A DNA stretch of 64,000 nt, taken from positions 15,891,320 to 15,955,319 of the forward strand of contig NC_069670.1 in NCBI RefSeq assembly GCF_027244095.1. The letters run 5' to 3'. The notes beneath the pieces are model-generated. The model was not told the DNA's origin and made no database searches. It saw only the letters and a program-made list of their open reading frames with translations. The position numbers and the translations under genes are program-made. Positions 20,640 to 32,978 of this stretch are shown piece after piece. Position 1 is the stretch's first letter. Each line of letters opens with the position of its first letter. The stretch is from Hemicordylus capensis (Eukaryota > Chordata > Lepidosauria > Squamata > Cordylidae).

Positions 20640-21187
20640 ATTGTTGCAATGAGTCCCCATTTTCCCCACCTGGAAGTGGGATAGTGAATAGAGGTGGAGA
20701 AGTCCTCTCCTCAGCTTGTGTGCCCTTCCTCTCCACACTTGCCTCTGAGCCCTCCCACCTGTGGTTCTGCGTTCTCAGTCCAAAGCCCTCCCTGAGATCT
20801 GGAGACAGCCCCCACCACACGGTCATAAATTGGGCCGTGGGGTTTCAAGCAGACCAAGAGAGTCGTGTTAGAGTGCAGCATGGATTTTATTGAAAAGGAG
20901 TGGAGGGAACAATTGTAGGAGATGAAGGTTGTGAAAATGATACAGGCAAGCTCAAGAAGAGAGTGGGCTCCATCTTGGAAAGGAGACATTCAGGAAACAA
21001 AGCGGAAAGGGGGGCAAGAAAGTGGTAGCGGACGTTATTAGAGGAGCTGGAGGCTGGGATGATGGTCCCGGAACCTCACAGCTCTTCTCACTCCGGGTAT
21101 AGATGCTCCGTCACAAAACTCGATGGTGGCTGTCCGTTCCTGGTCATTTCTGCTTTCATGGGGATCTTCTTTTCAGCATTAAGAGGT
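20640..21187 (-). terminator. 3' UTR and poly(A) signal of gene C1, inverted copy of the A 3' flank
   Basis: AATAAA on the minus strand (TTTATT at 20886-20891). This stretch and its downstream flank are the reverse complement of the A 3' region (5345-5895), including the CAATAAAATCCATGCTGCAC context. Confidence 0.85.
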
Positions 21188-21667
21188 TTATACGCAGATG
21201 TTCCCACAGACGCTCCCACAGCGCCCCAGGAGAGCCCCCCTTCCAAAATATCCACCCCCCCTTCCAAGGGCTCCTTTACCGAAGCCAGAACCCAGGCTGC
21301 CATAGAGACCGGCTCCTACAATCCCGGAACCCGCAATGGCACAGGGAGTCATGCCTCCCACGGAGACGGGCTCGCAGCTAGCGGACAGGATGGCTCCTGG
21401 GATGGTCACCACGGAGGCGGGAGGCTGGACCACGACCTCTGCTGGGGGGAGCTGGTTGATGCAAGAAGGGTAGACTCCGGCCAGGGTGCCCAGATTGCCA
21501 GAATTTTCGACGGCTCCGTAGCCATAGCCCAGACCTCCATAGCCAAGACCTCCATAGCCGTAGCCGAGACCGCCGTATCCAAGACCACTGGAGCCTGCTG
21601 ACCCAAAGCCAACAACAGGGCTGGAAGCGCAGGAGGGGACGGTACAGGCTGGTCCACAGTTGGCCAT
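21188..21667 (-). CDS. Glycine-rich corneous beta-protein (beta-keratin), gene C1
   Basis: Same family and role as A1. 159 residues: MANCGPACTVPSC (Cys 4, 8, 13), a compact Gly-Tyr-Leu repeat domain at about 21-51 (GLGYGGLGYGYGG type), beta-core around 74-98 (PPAEVVVQPP, VVTIPGAILSASC), Gly-rich tail ending VCGNICV. Cysteines at 4, 8, 13, 69, 98, 109, 150, 154 and 158. The acceptor is TTATCTTTCAG with exon 2 starting at 21685, 18 bases before the ATG. The intron runs 21686-22879 and exon 1 is in the next unit. Differs from C2 at three residues: Met 106/Ile, Ala 112/Gly, Lys 131/Asn. It lacks the Ser-rich GSGSG blocks of A. Confidence 0.93.
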   Translation of the reverse strand: MANCGPACTVPSCASSPVVGFGSAGSSGLGYGGLGYGYGGLGYGGLGYGYGAVENSGNLGTLAGVYPSCINQLPPAEVVVQPPASVVTIPGAILSASCEPVSVGGMTPCAIAGSGIVGAGLYGSLGSGFGKGALGRGGGYFGRGALLGRCGSVCGNICV

Positions 21668-22576
21668 TATCTGCTGGAGGTAAAGCTGAAAGATAATAGC
21701 CTCAGTACAGTGAACTTTGTACTATCAGGAGTGCAGGAGATATTCTGGCAATCAAAATCATTGGCTGTAATTTCCTACTGTCCTTCAAGTCACCTATTTC
21801 CATCAATAACTCAAGTATAATAAAAACAACAACAACAACAACAACACCATAGGGGCCACAAAAATCACCATCAGGCAATTACAAAAAGCAGCTTTACTGG
21901 GAAAAGCCTATATTCTGCGACGATATCTATAACAACTGACAATAAAATTCAGCCATCCCAGGTCCTTGGGAAAGACTCGATGTCTAGATAAAATGAACCA
22001 GTCAATGAAACCTGTCTGACTGTGTGAATAAATAAATAATAATAAATAACAAAAAAAACCTGCTTTTCAACAAATTTTTCATATAGAAAAATAATAGTAC
22101 ATAAATAAAGATGGCTGCCTCACAACTGGACAGTAAACCTAGATTTTCATTGTTTTATCTTTCACGTTATGTTGTGAATATATCTATGCATCTGAGAGAC
22201 AGACTGCCCTCTCGTCATCTCTTCTGCCTTGTGGGCTTCACCCTGCTGCTGCACAGACTGTCTGATCCCTTGCTAAGGAGACATCTCTGGTGATCTGTCA
22301 GCAGGTGTGCTTTTCCACACATTTCCAAATGTGTGCACAGAACAACGCTTGCCAGGTTTGATCTCGAGGCAGCCAGAGTCCATGATCAGAACTCTCTCCC
22401 TCAGAGACCAGGGACGTCTGCCGTTCAAATACGACTCAGGCACAGATTCTTATACAAAGAAATCTTGCATCAACAGAGCACATTTTAGAGTGCCTGCTAC
22501 AACATCTAACCACCTGCAAAATGCTCATGTCACTGGGATTTCAACCAATCTGTCCCAGTCCATGGTGTTTTGCTCT

Positions 22577-22810
22577 ATGAAGCACAGCACCCTAACCCTA
22601 ACCCTTTTCTTTTCCTTTCTCTCTTTCCCCCCTAATATCAAATCTCCTGCCTTCTGTCAAACATCTCCCCTTTTCTTCCTTCTCTGTTAGGAAAGGAAAA
22701 AGAAAAGCAGTGATGTCCCATTTCTCCTTCCTTCCTCTGAGGCCGTCCATGGCAGGAGGGGAGGCTGAGTGGCTGTCATGCCACCCCTCCAAATCTGCCA
22801 CCCAAAGAGG
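22577..22810. other. Segment of about 230 bp present in units 2 and 3, missing in unit 1
   Basis: Includes a short CCCTAACCCTAACCC telomere-like tract at 22590-22606 and a pyrimidine-rich stretch, within the C1 intron. Unit 3 has it at 44743-44976. Unit 1 instead has a short AT-rich joint near 650-680. Confidence 0.8.
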
Positions 22811-22879
22811 CCTGATTCCACATGCCTCATAGGAGGGCCCGCTCTTTGACAGGTCTGTTCAAAGTGCCTCTTGACTTAC

Positions 22880-22961
22880 CTACAGGAGTAGAGAACAAGA
22901 GAAGGAGAGCAGATCAGGTGAAGCTGATGGAAGATCTCAGGATGGGGAGGCCTTTTATACC
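22880..22961 (-). promoter_or_regulatory. TATA box and non-coding exon 1 of C1
   Basis: GGTATAAAAG at 22952-22961 on the minus strand, start motif CCATCAGCTTCA, exon end CTGTAG at 22880, donor GTAAGT from 22879. It sits about 2.7 kb from the A2 TATA box in the opposite direction, so the pair may share regulatory DNA. Confidence 0.85.
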
Positions 22962-24629
22962 ATTTTCTCGGTGTCCCATGCTGGCCCCGTCAGCTTGGAG
23001 ACACCACTTTGTGCCCGTGGTTTTAATTAGCAAGCAGCCCAGAGCCATTTGGGAACTGCATCATGCCCCCAAATTACTTTAATGACTCTCAAAGGAGAGG
23101 TAAAATGTTAGCATTTTGACAGACCTGCACATTGTGGCTGGCACATTTCTGACACTTTGATCTTCTCCTTTGCATTCCTCAGCAAAAATGCATTTCCTTG
23201 TTTCCTTCTTCTGTGGCACTGAAATCAAGAGGAGTTGGGGCCCTCTTCATTCTTCTCAAAAATGGCTGATCACAGGGGTTTGCATCCAGACTAGGTAACT
23301 CAATGGTACTATTCAGGAGTTACTCAAAAGGACACCTTAATTTCCTTGGGATGTACGTTCACTAATTTAGTCAGTTTCAGTGAGTTCCAGTGAAATACCT
23401 GCCCTGTTTCATGCCCCAGATTCCATTTAGGATCATAAGAACATACAAAGATCTGACCTAAGGCCCATCTCCCAGTTTCACACAGTGGCCCACCAGATAC
23501 CTTGACAAGCCACACAACCAGGAGATGAAGGCCTTCCTCCTCTCCTTCTGGCCTCCCATACTTGGAGGCCTCCTGCCTCTGAGCCTGGATGTAGCCTCTG
23601 GGCTTGAAGACAAGTAGCCTTCAATAAGCTTGTCCCCCGTGAATTTGCCAAATCCTGCCTTAAAGCCATCAAAGCTGGCAACTATCTCTACATCCCATGG
23701 CAGAGAGTTCCACAGATTTCAGTTTATATTTGTGCATTATCTGGAATATTCACAGGCCACTTTCAACCAACCAAAGTTCTTGAAGTGGTTTCCATAGGGA
23801 GAAGAGGGAGAAGATGGATCCCTCTCCCAAAGGGCTCTCAACCAAGGCAGCGTTGGATGTTGTAAAAATCCCCGTTGTACAGTGAGGAGGAAGGAGGGAG
23901 GAAGTCCCGCCCTGCCATATTACTCACCTGCATGCCTTCCTGCTCACGCTTACAGTGGGGCTTGTCTGAAGAGCGCAGAGCCCTACCCGTGATGGTGGGC
24001 ACATCCATGAATGTGAGGGTGGATCGATCCAACCTCACCATCACAGCAGTGCCTATAATCACATAATCGCTTCCCTTTTCTGGCAAGCCCTTTCATAACC
24101 ATGAGTGGCATGGCGTGTGGATGATCGATGTAGCAGGGGTGGGACCCCCTCCCCCTTCATTCTGCTGTGGGGCTTTTGGCTCCAGTGGGGCTTTTGGATA
24201 ACATCTGAAGGAAGTTTAAGTAACTCTCCAAACGACATGCCGCAAGAGGACCTGAAGAAGGTTTCCTATCCGCAAGGGGCTGACAATCTTAAAAAGAGAC
24301 ACAAGGGAAATAGCAGCGACAGCCACTGGTGGGATGATGTCCAGGGCTGGGTAAGGACTCTTGCTCTCCCCCTGTGCAGTACAAGAGAGCCGCCATTTTG
24401 AAAAGGCACCCCTTAACCGAGCTAGCAGGAATCCCTGACCTTTGCCTGAGGGGTAAAGGTCATATATCATTGATGTCCCATCTCCTCACTCTGCTTTGGA
24501 ACCCAAAGAGTTCCCAATGTGGTTCCCAGAGCAAAAGCAGAGCCCCCAGGGCATGGGGCACACTGTCTAGAAAGTAACCCCAGGGATACAACCAGCAACA
24601 GCCAGTGGGAAGGAGGCTTTATTTGACTG

Positions 24630-24795
24630 AAGGGGGACAGTTTCTCTCCCCCTGCTCAGAACAAGAGAGCTGCCATTTTGAAAAGGGATATCATGCTAGG
24701 CTGAAAAGGGACAGTTGCTCTCCCCCTGCTCAGTACAAGAGAGTTGCCATTTTGAAAAGGGGATATTACTGCTAGGCTGAAGAGGGACAGCTCCT
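24630..24795 (+). repeat. 72-bp tandem repeat, one copy fewer than units 1 and 3
   Basis: Two copies plus a partial. The first is a hybrid: its left part matches the first unit 1 copy and its right part matches the second, as expected for an unequal exchange or slippage deletion. Confidence 0.85.
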
Positions 24796-25692
24796 CTGCT
24801 CCTTTAACAGGTGTCTTTTTGGCCCTGTTGGCGAAGGGGAGTCCCAAGATGCCCGGATGATGGTTTCCTGTCCCAAACAGGCTTACAATCCAAAAAAGAA
24901 TCCAAAAGAAACCGAAGAAAACCATGAGCAACAACCACTGGGAGGGACCCTCTGATGGGCTGTAGAGGGACTCAACCCAAACATTTATCCCAACGTTTCC
25001 AGCAAACCCTTTGAGGTTTTCCTCAAAGAACTCAAAATGGTTTTGAAGGGACCAAAATGAATGTGTGTGGCGTAGCTTCTCTTGAAAGAAATAGAGGTGT
25101 TTTGCCTAAAACAAACCCTCTAAATTCAGCTCATCTTTTCCCAGCCTGTAGGCAGCGAAAATTTGGAGGAAATGTTTGAGATAATTCTCCAAGGGTTATC
25201 CTCAGTAAGGACCCTGAAATCCTCCTTTTTGAAAATTCAGCTTCTCTTTGCATGAAATTCAGCTTCTTCTTGCCTGAAATTCTCTTCTGAATTTTACCTC
25301 AGAACCAGTTCAGTTCCAACCTCAGCATTATCTCTGACCTGTCCAGTCCCAGCAAGAAGACAAAAGATATCCTAAACTGCCCTGAGCTGCTGATGCAAGA
25401 ACATCAAAGATTTTCATTCCTGCCCTCTGGGGATTCCCAATCCCTATTTCTCAACATCAAATAAACTGAAGTGAGTTCAAGTCAGCAGATTTAAAAAGAA
25501 GCAAGAGATAGAAAAAATAAATGTGTGGAGAGGTGCTGGATGATTAGCATTGCATTTAGACAACTTAATTCATCACCACAGTTATGCAGATGCACAGTAA
25601 TTTTGGGACATGAAAGGAAACTTGTCAACAGCCAAGTCTAAGGTTAGCTAGAATGATGGAGCATCCAAACCACAAGAGAGGCGGGGGAACTG

Positions 25693-25774
25693 TATAAAAG
25701 CTCCACGTTCCCTCTGTCCTTCCATCAGCTTCATTCGACTCTCCTGTCTTCACTGCATCCTCTCAGAGAAGCCG
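25693..25774 (+). promoter_or_regulatory. TATA box and non-coding exon 1 of A2
   Basis: TATAAAA at 25693-25699, exon end GCCG at 25774, donor GTAAGT. The intron 25775-26838 ends TTTTCCAG. Confidence 0.85.
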
Positions 25775-26064
25775 GTAAGTCCGTTTTCTTGGTGGTGTTT
25801 GGATAGAGTCTCGTTGACACAGAGCTTGGTGGATCTTCCACCTTGAGTCTTCTGTTCTTCAGAAAATGGAGTGGTTGACAGCTAGGCTAGGATTATTGTG
25901 CCACTGAATGCCAGGCACTGGGGAACAAAACCGGGAAGGGGCTAATTCCTCCGTGCCTGGCTTGTGGACTTCTCAACGCCACCTTGCTGGACCACGGTTG
26001 GAAACAGGAGGCTGAACTGGATGGGTTTTAGTCTGATCCAGCAGTTCTCTTGTGTTTCTTCTCA

Positions 26065-26505
26065 GAGGAAGAATGGATGCTGCCTTATATTGAGCCAGAC
26101 CATTGGCCATTCCAGCTCAGGACTGACTGGCAGCAGCTCTCCAAGGTTTCTGGCATGGGTCTTTCCCAGACCCACCTGCAGATGCTGCCGGAGAACCTTC
26201 TGCATGCAAAGCAGATGCTCTGCCATGAAGTCTACACTGGCTGGCACCAGTTCTCCAAGGTTTCAGGTGGGTATTTTCTCAGCCTCACCCGGTGGTGCTG
26301 CCAGGGATGGAAGCGTTCTACATTGAAAGCAGCTGTTACACCACTGATCTACAGCCCAATCCTCTTGCTCAGGGCTGCTCAACTTGGGTCCTCCTGCAGA
26401 TGTTGCCCTACAACTCCCATAATTCCTGGCTGTAGACCACTTTGGTTGGGGATTCTAGAAGCTATAGTCCAAAAACAGTGGGAGGGCCAAAGTTGAGCAG
26501 CCCTG
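26065..26505. mobile_element. SINE fragments and hAT-like MITE in the A2 intron
   Basis: SINE fragments at about 26065-26360 (-) and the 136-bp MITE at 26370-26505. The inner SINE lacks a short repeat (GGACTGAGTTAGACT) that units 1 and 3 share. Confidence 0.75.
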
Positions 26506-26860
26506 CCCAAGCTCTTCACTTGGTGCATATATATGAGAGGAGTGTGTAGTGGTCAGAGGCCTGAATATGAGCAAGGGTGGAATCCTTGCTTGTGAAGACA
26601 ATGCCACCAGAATTTGGCCAATCTAGCTTTGAAATTCCACAGGGCTTTGGAGGTGGGAAAACCTTCTTAATACATGCAAGCCAGAGGAAATGAAATGAAA
26701 TGAAATTCTGAAAACCTCACCAGGTTTAACTGGTGGCATGTTGGCTCCTGCGATGGTCCGAGCACAGTAACAAGATCCACGACTGAGGTAGGGAATAAGA
26801 GTTCAGTTCTGATGCCTTCTGTTCTGCCAATTTTCCAGACTCACCTCCATCTTACCAGCC

Positions 26861-27394
26861 ATGGTTAACTGCGGACCAGCCTGCACCATCCCATCCCGTG
26901 TTTCTACCCCAGTGGCCGGTTTCGGATCTGCATTGAGTGGCTTAGGCTATGGCCTTGGTGGTCTTGGCTCTGGCTATGGCTTTGGTGTTTTTGGCTCTGG
27001 CTCTCGCATTAGTGTTCTTGGCTCTGGCTCTGGCCTTGGCTACGGAGGTCTGGGCTCTGGCTATGGAGCCGTCGAAACTTCTGGCAACCTGGGCACCCTG
27101 GCCGGAGTCTACCCTTCTTGCATCAACCAGCTCCCCCCAGCAGAGGTCGTGGTCCAGCCTCCCGCCTCCGTGGTGACCATCCCAGGAGCCATCCTGTCCG
27201 CTAGCTGCGAGCCCGTCTCCGTGGGAGGCATCACTCCCTGTGCCATTGGGGGTTCCGGGATTGTAGGAGCCGGTCTCTATGGCAGCCTGGGTTCTGGCTT
27301 CGGTAATGGAGCCCTTGGAAGGGGGGGTGGATATTTTAGAAGGGGGGCTCTCCTGGGGCGCCGTGGGAGCGCCTGTGGGAACATCTGCATATAA
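26861..27394 (+). CDS. Glycine-rich corneous beta-protein (beta-keratin), gene A2
   Basis: Counterpart of A1, 177 residues. The N-terminus reads MVNCGPACTIPSRVSTP: the third N-terminal cysteine (Cys 13 in A1) is Arg here, by a TGT to CGT change, and the next Ala is Val. Repeat domain about 21-69, beta-core about 92-116, Gly-rich tail ending ACGNICI. Nine residues shorter than A1, all in the Gly/Ser repeats, in steps that keep the frame. The remaining cysteines (4, 8, 87, 116, 127, 172, 176) match A1. The missing cysteine removes one possible disulfide partner; whether this matters is not known. Confidence 0.92.
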   Translation: MVNCGPACTIPSRVSTPVAGFGSALSGLGYGLGGLGSGYGFGVFGSGSRISVLGSGSGLGYGGLGSGYGAVETSGNLGTLAGVYPSCINQLPPAEVVVQPPASVVTIPGAILSASCEPVSVGGITPCAIGGSGIVGAGLYGSLGSGFGNGALGRGGGYFRRGALLGRRGSACGNICI

Positions 27395-27698
27395 ACCTCT
27401 TAATGCTGAAAAGAAGATCCCAATGAAAGCAGAAATGACCAGGAACGGACAGCCACCATCGAGTTCTGTGACGGAGCATCTAGACCCGGAGTGAGAAGAG
27501 CCATGAGGTTCCGGGACCATCCTCCCAGCCTCCAGCTCCTGTATTAACGTCCGCTACCCCTCTCTTGCCCCCCTTTTCCGCTTTGTTTCCTGAATGTCTC
27601 CTTTCCAAGACGGAGCCCCACTCTCTTCTTGAGCTTGCCTGTATCATTTTCACAACCTTCATCTCCTACAATTGTTCCCTCCACTCCTTTTCAATAAA
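27395..27698 (+). terminator. 3' UTR and poly(A) signal of A2
   Basis: AATAAA at 27693-27698. The UTR is almost the same as that of A1 and A3. Confidence 0.85.
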
Positions 27699-29511
27699 AT
27701 CCATGCTGCACTCTAACACGACTCTCTTGGTCTGCTTGAACCCCCCCGGCCCAATCTATGACCGTGTGGTGGGGGCTGTCTCCAGATCTCAGGGAGGGCT
27801 TTGGACTGAGAACACAGAACCACAGGTGGGAGGGCTCAGAGGCAAGTGTGGAGAGGAAGGGCACACAAGCTGAGGAGAGGACTTCTCCACCACTATCCCA
27901 CTTCCAGGTGGCAAAATGGGGACTCATTGGGGTGATGTGTCCACCCCACGTGTGTGTGTGTGGGGAGGGGTGAATGTGTGTTGGGGGTTAAATGGGGCAA
28001 AAGATGGGGTAGCAGCTAGCATGCCCCCTTCCCACAGAATGCCCCTGTAAAGATCTTTAGGTGGCAGAATTCCAGATTATACTGGTCACAGGGAGGGAGG
28101 GAGGGAGGGAGGGAGTCCCCCTGCATCAGAACTCCTCTGTCTGCAGTAAACAAAGTGAAAAATATTTCTGCACATGCCCAGCAACAACTTCACCCATAAG
28201 AGGTTTTCTTTAAGGTTTATTTCCCTTTGTAGGGAAACAACTCTGCACATGTTCAGAGGCACTCAGTCTCAGGTGACAAGACGACAGGTTTATAAGCAGA
28301 AGGCGGCATCTCTAAACTCCAGGGAGAAGATGAACAAAACCACTTCAAAATGAATGCTGATGCGGGAAACCACCTTTTCTTGACTTTGTTCCTTCTTACG
28401 GCAGCAAATAGCCTGGATCCGTGGGTTTTAATTAAGCAGAAGCTCTCGCGTTAGCCCAAACTGGCTACTGTTCCTGTTCCTCAGAAGACTGAGTTCACTC
28501 AAATCCTCAGGTCAGGGCAGTTTTTAAATTAATTAAAACAGAATTACAATGCTAAACAATATAGATCCAGACACAAACAGCAAAACAAATTGCAGGCAGG
28601 AGTCTCTCCTAACCCTACCTAGAGATGCTGCCAGGGACTGTACCTGGAATTCCCAGCATGCAAAGCAGACGCTCTTCCACTGAGCTATGGCTCCACACCC
28701 CATGAAAGCCTGCTTGACTGCTTGGAGGGCCCAACGGGAGATAGTACCAAGAGTTGCACTGGGTTATGCCCTTATAAAAGCCGATTAAATTGATACCCCT
28801 GAAGGGTCATGAGCTGTTATTTGGCATGGCTGTGGTGGGAGGTGGGGAGTGGGGAGTGGTGGCAGAGACCCACACATGATGCAACAGAACACCATACTGC
28901 TACCCCACTGGTGGAACCACAGTGAAATGTCCATAATCATCAGTGTTATTTGACCAGTGGGGGACGTCTCATTTCACCTGTGGACTGTTGGAAGTCTAAA
29001 ATCTTTGCCCGTTGCATGTCTGCCTCCAATACAACTCCAAAGGGGACCTGGGACTTTCTGGGGAAGAGAAGATATCAGCTACCAACAATAGTGTCATCTT
29101 CTCCCAGTGCAAATGGATGTCTCATTCCAAGCACTCCCAAGAGATCCCCAGCTATAAGGAGACCACCTTCTAACCAATGGTCCCACTGATGAAACATCAC
29201 CCCCTTGGTCTGGGCTGTCCGCCAGCAACCTGCCTAGCCAAGAGATGGTTATCTTTGGAAGCTGTAACACTTTACTGGCTGCTTGCTTTGTTTCCCCTCT
29301 CCTCACTGTGAATGGTCACTAACTTCTCCTGTCTCTGCTGCTTACCCTGTGAAGGTCTGTATCCTTTTTCTCTCCCCCAGAGAGAGCTGGTTTTGTTAAA
29401 AAGGCAGGTGGCACCCACTCCCCAGTATGGAACTCATTCTAGTAAGCCACAACACATTATCATGAAATTTATTCTCAGAACCACATTTCTACAAAAGTGA
29501 TTGCAGAAAGA

Positions 29512-29514
<3 letters not shown>

Positions 29515-29561
<47 letters not shown>
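29515..29561 (+). repeat. (GT)n microsatellite
   Basis: Counterpart of 7467-7513. Confidence 0.95.
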
Positions 29562-29565
<4 letters not shown>

Positions 29566-29916
29566 TCATGGTGGAGAGGTGGAGATGAATCTGAAACACA
29601 ATATTGCATTATTGTGAGTTGTAGGTATCACAGAGCAAAAAGGAAGTATTACATTCTGAGTGGTGTTCTTGACAGTTTCGGAAGAAAGCTAAGGTTCCCT
29701 TGGCAAGTATCCTCTTTCCCAGAATAGCCAACCTTCAGGAAACCCACAAGAAGGGTGTTGAAGGCAGTAGCGATCCCTTGCTATTTGCCCATTCCCTACA
29801 CAGCAACTTCTGCTCAGAGGTAGACTACCCCTGTGGCAGGAGGTTTCATTTATCTGCCACAGGTATCCATTCCTAGACTCCCCCTCAATAGAAAAGTCTC
29901 GCTGTGTTGGTCTTAC

Positions 29917-29996
29917 CTGCTGCTCCTCTGAGAAGAAGTCGAGAGGGAGAGTTTATCAGGGGAAGCTGTAGAGAGCTCTCTCAGAGCACTTTTATA
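29917..29996 (-). pseudogene. Orphan promoter and exon 1, remnant D2
   Basis: On the minus strand: TATAAAA (29990-29996), a start-like CTACAGCTTCC near 29967, an exon of about 50 bases ending GGAGCAGCAG at 29917, and a GTAAGA donor. This is the architecture of the A, B and C promoters. The core AAAATGGTATAAAAG of unit 3 D is shared with C promoters (one base differs in this copy). No beta-protein exon is found on the minus strand between here and the A2 poly(A) signal at 27693, so the coding exon has been lost. Confidence 0.75.
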
Positions 29997-30615
29997 CTAT
30001 TTTGGTCCAAAACGGTAGTAGTTACAAGACACCCCCATGATGCCTGAGGGATGAATCAGCCTGCCAAGACATTTTTGTGGGTTCATCTTAACACCAGTTA
30101 ACTTTATTATGCAGCCTGCCAGGAACATAATCAACATCTCATGCTACAACTTAATACCTCATGGGTGTATCCAGCCCTCTTTTCCTCTTCATCTCCATGA
30201 TCTCTTTTATTCTTACTGTTTCCTGGAATGATTTAGATATTCATCGAACACAAGGCTGCACAATTTTGGCATGCCCGCTCTTTGTTGCACTCCAACTCCC
30301 ATCATTCCTGATGATTGGCCACTGTGGTGTGGATGATGGCTGTTGTAGTCCAACAAGCACTGGAGGGCATATAATGCCCCCCATGTTCAGTGGCAGTCCA
30401 AGACCTTTGCTGCAGCATTCCCGGTAACCGGGATTTCCAAATGTTCTGGCCTACAGCTCCCATCATTCCCAGCCCAAGCACACTGCCCCTGGGAATGATG
30501 GGAGTTGTAGTCCACAGCATCGGGGAGTCCTTGGTACAGGGAACACTGCTAGTCATCCATCCAATGCAGAAAAGGTGAACCCTGCTCAGCAGAGAGGACA
30601 ATTCATGCTCATTTC

Positions 30616-31390
30616 TAGGGATCTGCGAATCGATTTGGGTACAAAACGATTTGTACCCGAATCTACCTGTTTGTGGTGATTTGTGGACAAAACAAATTGC
30701 CCCTGTGCTAGCTGGCCAGATTTGGGTTAAAAACACCACCCAGATTTCGGACCCGAAAGATTTGTCGATTCAGACCTCCATTTTGTGGCGATCCCTCTTG
30801 CTGTCTCCATTTTGTGTCTGGTAATTCTTTTTTAAAATCCCACCCTCCCAAGCTTCAGATTGGTGACTTACAGTGTGCAACAACCGCCTGGCGATTCTCC
30901 CCCTGATTTCAGATTGGCTCGTTTCCATTCAAATCTTGTGTTGCCAGGGGTGACTGACCCCATATTGGCTAGGGGAAGAGTCAAAGAAGGGACAAGGGTT
31001 TGAAGGAGGGGTTTTAAAATGTATTTAAGGAGGCAGGGAGCCACCATTCTGCCTTTCGGACTCATGGAAGGAGAGAGAGAGAGAAAGAGAGAGCCAGAGG
31101 AGCTGGGCTTGGCTTTGCCTGCCTGCTGCCTGGAGTGGATTCGATGCTTTTAGTTCCTGCTTTTCAGATTGAGGAAAAGAGAAGAGAATTTTTTTTCCAC
31201 CCCCTTGCTGCTGCTGAGAGAATCACTGCCTGCGCCTGCTGTCTGTGCAAATCGATTTGGGTGCAAACTGATGTGTACCTGAATCTATCTGTTTTGGGAA
31301 GTTTGTGGAGAAAACAAATAACCTCTGTACTAGCTGGCCAAATTGGGTGATTCAATTTGAGTACAAATTGAATTGAAAAAACCGATCCTA
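30616..31390. mobile_element. hAT-like non-autonomous element, 775 bp
   Basis: Same element and the same flanking CTCATTTC/CTCATTAC as in unit 1, so it was inserted once, before the tripling. Confidence 0.75.
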
Positions 31391-32186
31391 CTCATTACCA
31401 CAAGGACTGCTATGGTTCACCTGAAGCAGGGCACAAAATGGCATCCCCCTCATATATGCATCCTCTTTCCCTTTTCTTTCATAGGAACATAGGAAGCTGC
31501 TTTATACTGAGTCAGACGACTGGTCCATCTAGCTCAGTAAATCCATATTGCTCATTATTGCCTAAACAGACTGTCCCTATCTTGAGGATTATACAAAACA
31601 AACAAACAAACAAACAAAACCCCAAATAGAAACTCATAATCAAGAAATATGGATAAATTGGATCCTATGATACCACAATTTATTCAGTTATAAACATTAA
31701 ATAATGTCACTATCAGGATACTGATCCCAATCACAAATAAAATACCTATCAAATAGATGCACTCAAAAGCCATATATAAATACATAAACAAAGATTCTTT
31801 GAAATAAAGTGCCACCAAGTGTTGAAAGATATTTGAATGCTATCACAGAACCTTCACGGAAACCTTCTTGCTCGTTGAGAAACCATAGGGAAAGTGGGCT
31901 ATGCCTTCCTGCCCTGGATGGTGTGCTTCCTGGAAGCATCTGATTGGCCACTGTGGAAAGGAAGATGCTAGACAAGAAACGGAGCTTTGATTCAAAGATG
32001 GAGCTTTGGCTTTGATTCAAAGATGGAGCTTTGGCTTGATTCAAAGGATCTTCATATGCTCCCCATAAAGCAGGGCTACACAACTTTGGCCATCCTGCCA
32101 TTGTTGGAAGACAATTCCCATGATTCCCTTCCACAGTGGCCACTTGACTCCCTTAAGACAGTCACAACCCCTTCTGCTTCTGTGGG

Positions 32187-32420
32187 GGTAAAGTGTGCCA
32201 TCAAATCAATTTCGACTCCTGGCATCCACAAAGCCCTGTGGTTTTCTTTGGAAGAATACAGGAGGGTTTTACCATTGCCTCCTCCTGCGCAGTATGAGAT
32301 GATGCCTTGCAGCATTTATCTATATTGCTGCTGCCCAATATAGGAGCAGCAGGGATTCCAAACGGCAACCTTCTGCTTGTTACTCAAGCATGTCCCTGCT
32401 GCCCCACTTAAGGTGGCTGG
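32187..32420 (-). mobile_element. Sauria SINE
   Basis: Counterpart of 10054-10287 at the same place in the unit. Confidence 0.85.
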
Positions 32421-32489
32421 TGTCTAAAACCTTCACTGTGCTCAGGGAACACAAGGGCACCAGGAATATACTGCAACATTTGTTGTGGG

Positions 32490-32490
<1 letters not shown>

Positions 32491-32538
<48 letters not shown>
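32491..32538 (+). repeat. (GT)n microsatellite
   Basis: Longer than in unit 1 and followed by TTTGAAGTGTGAG, a form shared with unit 3. Confidence 0.9.
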
Positions 32539-32541
<3 letters not shown>

Positions 32542-32978
32542 AAGTGTGAGAATGGGAATTTGGTTTATTCCTCTGCAGGTATTTACTCATCTCTGGAATT
32601 TCTGGCTTGATGATTCATTCTCTTATTTGCATCTCAAAGACACCACATTTTGTGTGCCCTGAAGTTTTACCCTGTACAAATATTTGCTGTTCAGATGCTT
32701 TGTTGTTGTCAAGCTAATTTTAAAAGAGCAGAGCCCAGATTAAGAGAAGTAATGCTCTTAATTACCATACAAGCTAGAAACTGGTCCTACCCTCAACCTT
32801 GAATGGATCGCACTGATTTCCAAAAACAGCCCATCAGCAGCCCTGGATGATGACTATACAGACAACAAGACCCAGAGGGGGGAAATGACACTATTGCAGC
32901 CCAATCATTCTCTCTGACAGCTTAGCAGTCAATGGCATCTTTTTGCTAATGGCCCCTAGTTCTTTCAGGTCAGGAGTA

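Larger units (their letters stand above)
1..21935. repeat. Tandem unit 1 of about 22 kb (complete)
   Basis: First of three head-to-tail copies. The first bases recur at 21936 and again at 44095, and the order of all later landmarks is the same in each copy. It holds the 5' part of a C gene that continues left of the window, gene A1, the weakened D remnant, pseudogene B1 and the coding exon of C1. Compared with the other two copies it lacks about 200 bp near 650 and 88 bp near 7936. The boundary is set by the window start and is not a biological breakpoint. Confidence 0.95.
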
